From positions 3,890,263 to 3,954,262 of the forward strand of contig NW_022098043.1 in the NCBI RefSeq assembly GCF_002288925.2: a DNA stretch of 64,000 nt, written 5' to 3'. A program made the translations under genes and the position numbers. The notes beneath the pieces are model-generated. The model made no database searches. It worked only from the letters and a program-made list of their open reading frames with translations, and was not told the origin of the DNA. Every line of letters starts with the position of its first letter. Position 1 is the first letter of the stretch. Source of the DNA: Delphinapterus leucas. Its lineage: Eukaryota; Chordata; Mammalia; Artiodactyla; Monodontidae. Positions 38,701 to 50,700 of this stretch are shown here, in pieces.

Positions 38701-41700
38701 CCAAGTTCCCCACCTTCCCCCACCTTAGTGGATCTATCAGCATACTTTTTTTTTTACATCTTTATTGGAGTATAATTGCTTTACAATGGTGTGTTAGCTT
38801 CTGCTTTATAACAAAGTGAATCAGTTATACATATACATATGTTCCCATATCTCTTCCCTCTTGCGTCTCCCTCCTTCCCACCCTCCCTATCCCACCCCTC
38901 TAGGTGGTCACAAAGCACCGAGCTGATCTCCCTGTGCTATGCAGCTGCTTCCCACTAGCTATCTATTTTATGTTTGGTAGTGTATATACGTCCATGCCAC
39001 TCTCTCACTTTGTCACAGCTTACCCTTCCCCCTCCCCATATCTTCAAGTCCATTCTCTAGTAGGTCTATGTCTTTATTCCCGTCTTACCCCTAGGTTCTT
39101 CATGACCTTTTTTTTTTTTTAGATTCCATATATATATGTTAGCGTATGGTATTTGTTTTTCTCTTTCTGACTTACTTCACTCTGTATGACAGACTCTAGG
39201 TCCATCCACCTCACTACAAATAACTCAATTTCGTTTCCTTTTGTGGCTGAGTAATATTCCAAAACTACAAATAGAACTACCATATGACCCAGCAATCCCA
39301 CTACTGGGCATATACCCTGAGAAAACCATAATTCAAAAAGAGTCATGTACCAAAATGTTCATTGCAGCTCTATTTACAATAGCCCGGACATGGAAGCAAC
39401 CTAAGTGTCCATCATCGGACGAATGGATAAAGAAGATGTGGCACATATATCAGCATGCTTTTTCTGTTACGGGCTAGGAGTGAACATCTTTGGCTTTGCA
39501 GGCCATAGAGTCTCTGTCGCAGTTACTCAACTCTGCCACAATAAAGCAGCCATAGACACTATGTAAATGAATGAGCGTGGCTATGTTCCAATAAAACTTT
39601 TTTTTACAAAAACAGGCAGTGGGCCAAGTTTGGCCTGTGTGCAGTGGTCTGCCAGCCTGTGGTGTACAGCACACTAGAGAACATCCTTGGAGCTTGGAGA
39701 GACGGTGAAAAGACCTGAAGGACTGCTTGCTCCTTCACAGGGAACAACCATCGGACTTCATTTTGACAGCCACACCGATCTCCAAGAATTCTTTGAAGGT
39801 GATGTACTAATGAATATTCCCCCCAAAATCAATGAATTGGTTCCTCAAATACAGTAGTTTTCAACCATGATACTGAGACAGACATAGCTATGTAGAATGT
39901 GCTGCAATTAATTTACTATTAATAATACAGTACTGGTTTTCAAACGATTTTTAGAAAAAGCTTTATAAAAGGGATGATCAGTCTTATCCTTATAGCCAGC
40001 CTGGAACTATACACAGCCTTGGGTGTATCTGCAGGAGCAAAGGACTCATGTACATACTGTCAACCCATGTACGTTTGCATCAGAAGCAGCCTTAGAGACC
40101 ACTGAGCCCAGCCCTTTCCATCTGAAGATAACAAATCCACTCTATGACTAACAGCTCAAACATGTCAGGTTTGGATCCGTTACAGTCTTATTAATATTCA
40201 TCAAAACATACATGAAGTCAAGGAAGAAGAAACAGGAGACAGCCAAGAAGGGCGAGGGACAGTGTGATAATTCACTAGGATAGATATCCTTTTCCTTTTA
40301 TAAACTTTCATTGTTGTTCATCATAGAAAAACTTGAAAATGCATGAAAGAGAGAAGAAAAATTAAAAGCCCCCATACTATCATGGAGCAATTAACTATTG
40401 TTATCATTTTGGTTCCTTTCCCTTCAAATCCTTTCTCTGTGTATACCAGAAAAACAAAATGTTTTTAATAAGATTGATTTCTACTTTCTTCATGAAATAT
40501 TATGTCATAAGCACTTCCCTATATTATTTAATATGGCTCAAAAATATGATTTTGTAATTTCTGTATTAAAAATCTATGGAATATATGGACCATAACTATT
40601 TAAATTTCTCCCCTATTGTTGGATATTTATATCATCTCTTTATTTTTTATAATATTATATTAAAAGTTGAAAATAATCCTGTGGAAGCTGATAAAACTAT
40701 TTAAATATAACATTTTATATTTAGGTATTTGACAGCAGGTATTGCCTAAAGCAGAGTAATATTCTGGGGCCCTTCAGATCAAGGCACATCAGAGGACACA
40801 TTAGTGATCACAGGAAGAGGTATATACTCCAGGAGCAGGCACAGGAGCACTGGACCCACGACTGGAAAATGGGCCATCTGAGACCTTGAAATTCTTTACT
40901 AAAGGCAGATCAGGTAGTAGAGTCAACCAACATGACAAGTGGGCCCAAGTGAGGTGGTATCACAAGACTGAGCCTTGACTGCTCTCTCTCTGCAACACCC
41001 GACAGAGGAAAACTGTTTTGACTGGACTGCTATTATTAAAATTGTGTAGGAGAAAGGATGTTAAAAAGATGGTGGCAGATGTTTCATTTATAGCATATAG
41101 TAAATTTGTGGGATATTCCCTTTGACATAGAAGGTCAACTAATTGGTCTTTCTCCCATGGGCAAATGGAAGAGAGTTCTCTGCTGAGTGTTTTCTCTGCA
41201 GGGTATGATGGGGCAGAACGTCAAATCAAAAGAAACAGATGTGGATGCCAGCCTGGCATCAGCAACAGCATGTATGCTTCCAGAAGTGGCAGAGGGCTCT
41301 GAAACCTCTAGCGGCTTCAGCAGTAGAACCCACATATATTTCCTTTCATCTAGCTGCCAATAAGAAAACTAAAACAAATTAATAATCTAATTCATATAAT
41401 TCATAACACTAGAAAAACCTTCCCTCATAAATTGTCTGTTCTGAAGCAAGCCAAAGGAAGAGGAATAAAGATAACTTAGTGGAGGGAAGGAGTTACAAGT
41501 GCCCTCTTAAGTTATGTATTTTTAAAAAGCTCCTCAAAATAATGACATTTACAGCAACATGGATGGACCTAGAGATTATTATACTAAGTGAAGTAAGCCA
41601 GAGAAAGACAAATACCGTATGGTATCACTTATATGTGGAATCGAGAATATGATACAAATGAACTTATTTACAAAACAGAAAGAGACACACAGACACAGAA

Positions 41701-44700
41701 AACAAACTTATGGTTACCAAAGGGGAAAGGGGTTGGGGAGGGATAAATCAGGAGTTTAGGATTAGTAGATACAAACTACTATATATAAAATAAACAACAA
41801 GGTCCTACTGTATAGCACAGGGGACTATATTCAATATCCTGTAATAAACCATAATGGATAAGAATATGAAAAAGAATATAGATATATATGTATAACTAAA
41901 TCACTTTGCTGTACACCAAAAAGTAACACAACACTGTAAATCAACTATACTTCAATTTTAAAAAATAAGGAGAAAAAAATAAAAAAGCTCCAATTCAGAT
42001 CTCAGTTTGCAAATGGAAAGATATGAAGTAAAATGAACATATGTGTATTTTATTAAATACATAAAATACAGAAAAATTAAGTCTAAGCCAGTCAAGGTAA
42101 TACAACGTTACTCTTTAACTGAAAGATGGGGAAAGGAACATTTCTGATTAAAATCCATGTCTAACACTGTGCAGTCGACCCTTGAACAACGTGGGGGTCA
42201 ATCCCAGTGTAATTTACAGTTGGCCCTCCATATCCATGGTTCTTCCACATCCGCAAATTCAACCAACCAAGGACTATGTAGTGCTGTAATATTTACTACT
42301 GAAAAATAAACACATATAAGTGGTCCCATGCAGTTCAAACCCGTGTTGTTCAAGGATCAACTGTATTTACCTATGGAATTTTTAGAAAGAGATTATTTTT
42401 CAAACCTAACTTTCCCAGAATTATTTGGGGGATAATTCATATTTTAAGTGGACAATCAAGAACAAGTCCAAAGTGGTAAAGGACAACTTTCTCCACCCCC
42501 ACCCTCATTTTTCTATCTATCTGACAAAGATTTGCATGAACAGGACACACACTCTTCTTTTTGTGTCTATGCCACAAGAACTTTGGATACGCAAACAGAA
42601 GAGGTCAAGGACTAAAGATATGCCTCTCAAAACCATGAGAAGAATCAAGTTACATGTAAATTTGTCAAATGTGGAAAGTAATCACTGTCACCACTCACTC
42701 AGAACACTGGAAAGAGCTGGAGTCAATGCTTTTGGACAACGGCACAGGTGACCAACAAACCCATGTGAAATAAACACTGAATGTCAAACACCACAAAGTT
42801 AGTTGTCACAGTATCTGATCACAAACAATTCCTACAGGCATACTTGGAAGTGTGTTTTTCAAGACCTAAGTCAAGTTTATGGAAAGCGTTGGTAAGGTCA
42901 CAGCACACACACTTACCTTACCAGTGCATCTGGTTTGCTTAGCTGGTTATTAGGAATACAGTTTTCCATTAAGTCCTTGTGTGCACTTGGGCTCTTGCTA
43001 GGGCATTTCTGCTTCTTCTCATTTTTACTAGACGAGGAAGGAATGCTCCCATTTGTGGCGCTGTGACTTCGAGGTGAGGAGTTCACAACTCCACTGGCAT
43101 TTTTGTAGTTTTTTGAGGAAGCAGTGCATGAGTCCTCTTTCAAGAGATTTTCTGTACTTCCCACGAGATCATTATTTAATCTTTTACTATTGATATGGTT
43201 TTCCATATACTCAATTTCTTGTATTTTAGAGTCTACAGGTTGTAGAATATTGTTGTTATTTATTCCAAGGTTGTGTTTTTTGGCATCTTTGTCTTTTTCT
43301 TTCCCTTTTTCTCGGTATTCTATCTCTGGCAAAGTTGTGGGGAGTTTTTTATTGGCTGGGATACCTCCGTTGTGGTGTATGAGGATTGAGGAATCCATAT
43401 CAGGTAATCCTTTGGCTGCTACAATACCAAAAACAAACCAACAAGCAAAAAAAACCCACACTGGAATATTTAGTTGTAAAAAAACACAATGGATTGATTC
43501 AATAAACTGCATCATCTACACTTAGAAACTCACCACATTAAGCTGCAAACTCATTCAGAAGCAATGACCGCACCACATTATGCTAACTTCAAGAAGCAAA
43601 TCCAAATAAATTTGAGAAGCTGCACATTTAGAAAATCGCCATCATTTATGAACACCAAGCCATTAAAGTTTTGGCCTTGAAAATAACATGAGGATTTTAC
43701 AATTAAGTCATACTTCACTTATCAGTCAAATCAAACTTGTCTATCAGGGGGGTGATAGGACACAGGCACATCATACTCTTAAAAGGTCACATTTTAAAAG
43801 ATGCTTAGATTAAACAAACTTAATAATTTTACTGCAAAGAAAGAGATTAAATGAAACAAAAAGGTGTGATGTTAGGATACAGGGCATCTATCCTCTGCTG
43901 GACTTTATCATTAAAGTAATAAGAAGTCTATTATCATTTTACTAGGCCACTTACAAAGAATTTTCTGTATCAGGTCTACATATTCCAACTTGTCAAAGTC
44001 TACTTGAAGAGATAATTTTGCACCACACCAGATAATAAGATTTTGTCATGTATCAACTAAAAACATGACCCTCTCAAACCAAAGAAAACTGGTATTGCTA
44101 TCAATTCATCTGTTGAATTGGTTATATATTCATGAGAGAGGTTGTATTAGAAGAAGGTCAATCTGAGATCCATGTTGCATTATACAAACCATTTAAAGTG
44201 AGACCTAGCCATCTTTGCTCTATTCAGAAGAATTTTGACTTATAAAACAATTCTATATGTTTACATCTCTATCTTGCTTATACTTTGGTTCTTGGTTTGC
44301 TTCAATTACAAATGCACATAGTTATATACACTATTTTGTTACTGAGAATAAATATTTTAAAATATTTATAACAAATAAAATATTAAAATAGAAAATGAGC
44401 TATAAAAATGAAATATATAAAAATAATAAGATAAACGTATTTAAAAGCACATGGCCTTCAGACACTAGGTAGAAAAACATCACGCACATTCTGCATTTCA
44501 TGACCAAACAAAGCAACAGCCCTGAAGAGGCACACCAGAAGACAGGGAAAGCCTTGGTAATTTTCCAGAGCCCTAGCAACTTTTCTGAAAAAAAAAAAAA
44601 ACAAAAAAAACAACTGACAGACAAAATAATGACTAACCTATTGAATCAATAGCTTTAGAGTAAAGACCTACCTTCCTCAGCCTCTTTTTCTTGCTTTTGT

Positions 44701-47700
44701 AGCATTTGTTGCTCTGCGGGGAGGGCTTGTTGAAGAAGCTGCATGTAAAATTCGTTCTCTTTTTGCACTTCCTTCTGCTTCCTCAACCGCATTTTGTAGC
44801 TTACATAACTTTTGAAGCCAAAGCCCAAAGTCACCACAGGGTACCCAATACTAGAAAGAAGACAATCCCGCCAGTAATTGTAAGTTAAAAACAAACAACA
44901 TGTGCATCAAGTACATGAGGACACCTGTGACTGAAATTAAGAAATTCTAGATGATGATGATAGTTGAGCATTCAGTAAACACACACGTAGTGTGTAATGC
45001 ATGCTGTGGAAATCAGAGGCAGCTGGCACGCAGAACAAACCCCCAGGGAACAGCAGGACTGCTGGACCATAAGAGGCTGCCCATCAGACTTTGGCATTCT
45101 TCAAATGAACTCAAGGAGTTACCGCAGGGACTGTTGGATACAGTGGCTAATGTCTTTGATTAACATTGAACTGCCTTATGCATGATTAGAACTTAGGCAT
45201 CTGTATGCTTTTAAGAACTAACAGGGTAGAGATTTTATGAGTGGTCATAAGTGAACATTACAAGTGTTAAAAAAATCAAAAGGACATCATTTGGTTTTTA
45301 ATACTAGAAGGCAGGGTCAAATTCAAGTGACTAATCTTCTTGCTGCCTGAGGGGTACGGTCACCAGTTATTCCTGGAAAATTAGTTCATACATAAACACT
45401 CCATCAAACATAAATTCAAGAATCATTTAACTAAGTATCTGATGTTATCAGTGCCAACAACTGGTTTGCACCAACAAATTAAACCACCTGTACTTACAAC
45501 CCTAATCTCTGGGATAAAAAGTTGAAATATTTTCATTCAACTCATCAGTCTGTCTAACATCATTTCAAAGTCTCTGAAAACACTGTTGAAACTCATATTA
45601 AGCTTCATTAACATGAAAACAACAATTATAATTAGTCTAAACGTGATCACACCACAAATTTAAAGTGACAAGTTTTACTGACCAGGTTTATTTAATTCAC
45701 TTGTTTGTGAAAAGACTTTAAACATACTGGAAACTATGTTTTTGTTGTTGATGCCTATTTGTTTTGGTTTCTGCCATAAATATTAGCAAAAATTGGTGTA
45801 TTTAAAAGAAATATACATTACGTGGTTATTTCCGCAATAGATATAAACAAGAATCAAGCTCATTTTAAAACATGTTTCATGGTTTAAGGTTAAAAATAAT
45901 ATTCCTTAAAAAATTATTAACAATATTCTCTTACTTTTGTAAATAGGCAAAGGAAATTGTAAGTTCATTTAAGCTCCATGAAATAGCCATATATTTCACT
46001 AAGACTTCTTGGCATCATTATCTGATTACAATAAAAATAGATAACATATATCAGACACCTATGTGCTTGGCATTAAGTTAAACACTTCACATATATCACC
46101 TTATTTCATCTTTCCCATGACACCCCATGAGATTTCATCTTTCCCATGACACCCCATATATCCCAATATATAGGTAAGAGAACTCAGGCTTAGAGAGGGT
46201 GACGTGTCTGAGGCAACAAAGCTGTTAGGGGGCAGAGCTGGGATTCAAACACCCATCTGCCTGACTACAGGGCTCATGTTCTTTACCACACCATGTTATG
46301 TTATCTTCTGGATTCATGTAATATCTCTGAGAAAAAATTTACAATTGAAATTACCATTCTACATTGAAAACACTGAATTAGATTACAGATTAAGAATACA
46401 CATAATACTCACCAGTGAGCAGCAAATGGACGACAAAGGTCTACATGAAAATTTTTGAGATCTTTAAATCTAATTGCTGCTTCAATATAAACAAAGAGTA
46501 TCCAGAGGGATACTGTGGGCAAACACACTCCCCTTTCTGTGGGAAAGCAGCAGAGAGACAAGCATCAATGAAACATTAACTAATACAACAGATGGGTTGT
46601 TTGGGAGACTGGTTCAACTACAGTAACTTTAAGACTTTCAAACTTGGGACTTCCCTGGTGGCACAGTGATTAAGACTCCGCGCTCCCAATGCAGGGGGCC
46701 CGCGTTTGATCCCTGGTCAGGGAACTAGATCCCACATGCATGCTGCAACTAAGAGTTCGCATGCCACAACTAAGGAGCCCGTGAGCCACAACTAAAGAGC
46801 CCACCTGCTGCAACTAAGACCCAGCCCAAGCAAATAAATAAATTAAAAAAAAAAAAGACTTCCAAACTAATTAAAAAGCAATATGATCCAAACTGAAAGC
46901 TTTTATATGACAAAAGATGCCTGGAATCATAGACAAAAATAAAAACAAGCATTCTGGCAGAAAATATTTACAATATATGTAAAACAAAGAAGTCATAGCC
47001 CTAGCATACAAAGAGCTCCTACAAATCAACAGAAAGTCAACTGAAGAAAAAAATTTGAAAGTCATAAAAGAAAAAATATAGATGGCTAAAAAACATGTGA
47101 AAAGATGCCAACTTCATTACTGATTAGGGAGATAAAAATTTTTTAAATGAGATTCTATCATTTTAGCCTATCAGATAAAGCAAAAATTTTAAAGATGGGT
47201 AATAGTATAGGGAAGATATGTGAAACACTTCCTTCTCATACTCAGCAATAATATAAATTGGGGCAACTTTCTTAGAAGGCAATTTGGCAGTATAGTTAAA
47301 AATACTTATACCTTTGACCCAGAAATTCCAATTCCAGGAATTTACCCTACAGGAATACAAAAGAGCCCTGGGAAAAATGTATAAGAATATTCAATGTATT
47401 ATTTGCAATAGCAAAAATTAGGACTTAGAATGAACTTAAATGCCTATCAACAGGAAATGTTTAATTATGATAAATCTATATAATGAAATATGATGCAGCT
47501 TTTCAAAAGGATGAAGATCTGTACTACCACAAAATATGTAAAAAACACAAATTCTTAAGTAAGAATGAGTTACACAGCATGAAGAAATGTTTCTGACATT
47601 TAAGTATTACTCAAAAAAATTTTTTTCTTAACTACAAGCTCATATTCCTTTTGTAATTAAAAACAATTTTCAATGTAGGAAAAAGCAACTTGCAATAGAA

Positions 47701-50700
47701 TAAATAAAACTCAAATAATGAGATAATTTTCACTGGGCTTTAGAATCAAAGTCTGTAGGCTATGTCCATCTATGTCAGGACATGACTAATAATGGGATAT
47801 TTCATGAAAGATAGACCACAAAGGCATGAGATCCACTAACTCTGGAAAGATCTCCTTTGAGACCATATAAAGCTAGCAAGTTACAGAAGACAGAACTGGA
47901 GGGAAAACTCAGTGACCTGAAGAACTAAATGGCTTTTTTCTAAGTCTCTTTAGGATGAAACACAAGAAAAATTATAGCATCTTGGTACTAGAAAGATGAT
48001 CACTTAGTCCAACTTTCATTTTATGGAAGAGTAAAGTGAGGCCCAGAGTTTATACAAATTGGGTCCAAATCACAGAGATAACAATGAATCTGCTTCTAAG
48101 GAGAACCTAAATCCCCATAGACCTAGTCCATAAGGTAAGAAGACACTCGAAGCTCCGTGAAGACAGCTAATGGTCTCAACCATTCTTACAGATTTAATGT
48201 ACTGGAAAAAGTGTATTTTCACAATGCAGGAAGACAAACAGCAACCCTTAGGATAATGCATTTTCAATTTCATTTCAAAATGCATTTTAAAAAATTTATA
48301 TTCTGTACTCCCTTTATTAATTTCTAAAGTTATCATAAACAAAATAAGCACATTACAGAAAAAATAGAAAAATTTGGATAAACTACCCATATTTCTACAC
48401 CTATAAAATAAATAAGATCAAACCATGTTGAAAATATTTTTGAACTAGTATAATAGTCATGTTGTACATACAGGTGGTTTTTAGGTATTCTTTTTACTTC
48501 TGTTATGTATGTATGTATGTATGTATGTATTTAGGCCATGCTGTGCGGCACGTGGGCTCTTAGTTCCCCAACGAGGGATCGAACCCGTGTCCTCTACAGT
48601 GGAAGCGTGGAGTCTTAACCACTGGACCTCCAGGGTAGTCCCGTACATACAGTTTTATATCCTGTTTTCTCCCTCTTAATAGCAAGGAAAAAAATTAATG
48701 ATATAATATTTTCATTCTTTTGTGGCAATATATAATTTCATCAACCATTCGTAACATTCTTAAGAAAAATTTAAAATTTTAACAACTGAAAGAGAAATTA
48801 ATCCCAAGCTATAAAAATTGCACTCATATTTATTGGGCCTAATAAGAACACAAAGTTAGTTTTGTTTGTTCACTAATCATTCCAAATTAAAACATACTTC
48901 ATAACGTAGGTATTCCAACATGCATTTCTGAGCCTAGAGCTAAAGAGAGGCCAATATCATTTATAACATTAGCTTCATTGCTGCCCTGTGGGTCACCCAC
49001 TGAACTCCAATAGGTTCTATTAACAGTTATATGAGTAGTTTTTTCTCAACTATTAAGACATTATTAAAGTAATTTAGGGAATCATTATAGTTCATCAGAG
49101 TCAGAGATTATCTGAGCTCGAAGGCTCCCTTAAACACTGTCTAGATTACTCTACCCTCACATGACAGTGAAGAAGCTGAGACCTAGAGAGAATGACAAGT
49201 ATAAATTGCAACTCACTCGAAACTGAGGGCCAGGACAAGGAAACAGAAGTAAAAACTGGTATATAGGAAAATCACTTTAACTAGAGGAAAGCAGACTAAG
49301 GAACCAGCATGCTAGCTTATAAATTCAGTCAGATATGAGAGAGCGCTAAAGATGGAGAAAACAATGCTCAAAGTGGATACTTTAAATAAGAGCTGAACTG
49401 TGTCTTCTACCATGGGACAACATCATCCTTATAGCATTTAGAGAAGAGAATGACTGTTGCTCCAGACAGCTTTTATTAGTTGGTGCTTCAACAGCGGTCA
49501 AAATTCTACAGGTTGCAGCTGGGCCTAGGAATCAAGTTTCATGCAGCTTTGCAGAGAAATGGGACGATCTGAGAGCCAATCATCATATCCCCATGCGTCC
49601 CTTGTGCAGGCTTCATAGTGGACTGGAGCTATCAAAACATCTCAGGTCATCTTAGTTTGTAATAGCAAAAGAATAGCTCTAAGAAGAAGGGAGGTGGCTA
49701 CGTAGCTCCACTCAAGTCAGAACATACCTGAAATAGTACATTTTGGTTTAGAGAGCCATTAAGAACTAGGGAGATCAGAATGGTGCAAGTGCTTAAAATA
49801 ACATACAAGGAAAAGCTGATGAAATAGGAGATGCTTTGGTCTACAGAAAAGAAGATGAGAGGATATGACAGTGTCTTTAAGGCTCTAAAGAAATGTTAAC
49901 ATGGATGGAAGATTACGCTCATTCAGTGTGGCTCTAATGCAGGGGTCCCATGTTTGGACTACAGGGATGGTCTGTAAGCCCTTTAAAATAAAAAAAAAAT
50001 TTTTTCTGTATATTCCCATGTGTTTTTCTGGGGAAAGCCCTTTATATCCTCTAAGTGATCAGTGAGTCCCAAGACAGTCAAGACATGCTGGGTCAAAAGT
50101 GTAAGGAGGAAAATTCTGGCTCAGTAGGAGGAAGAATTTTCTATTTCAGTTGCCCCAAAACAACAGTAGTAAGTTCCTTGTCACTAGATTTTCAATCAGA
50201 GATTAAACCACCATGTGCCAGGGATGCTGTGGGGACTCTTATGCCAAATAAGGGTTCAACTAAATGACTTCTGACATTCCTTTCAATACTGAAGCTGAAG
50301 GAACATTTTTCCTATTTGGCACATGGCTGTCTTCAAGTCCACCTAAATAAAACCTGCTTCAACTTTTTTTAAAAAAATGGATATCTTCATAATGAGAGTT
50401 GGTAACTGAAATGTCTACAATCAAAATATCAAATCATAAAGGCTTAAAGTTTTGATTCAATAATAAAAAAATAAATTTTAAAGGTATATTATAATCTATT
50501 ATGAAAAGGGATCTTTAAAATGTCCACATTTATACACTACCAAATGTAAAACAGACAGCAAGTGGAAAGCAGCAGCACAGCACAGGGAGATCAGCTCGGT
50601 GCTTTGTGACCACCTAGAGGAGCAGGATAGGGAGGGTGGGAGGGAGATGCAAGAGGGAGGGGATATGGGGATATACGTATACATATAGCTGATTCACTTT

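Larger units (their letters stand above)
23728..42916 (-). other. MACO1 intron 6 (19.2 kb)
   Basis: The largest complete intron. It holds four L1 3' fragments, two CHR SINEs nested in an old L1, a Tigger-like DNA transposon, L2 and MIR remnants and two uncertain DNA-transposon-like repeats. The stretches 26650-29670 and 31800-34990 look unique or very old, apart from a possible old LINE-like piece near 27000-27330. I see no alternative exon or RNA gene. Confidence 0.85.

Noticed and set aside
49450..49620. Conserved-looking block around 'ggttgcagctgggcctagga'
   Set aside because: No homology, structure or splice signal could be established by eye. It may be an old unclassified repeat.
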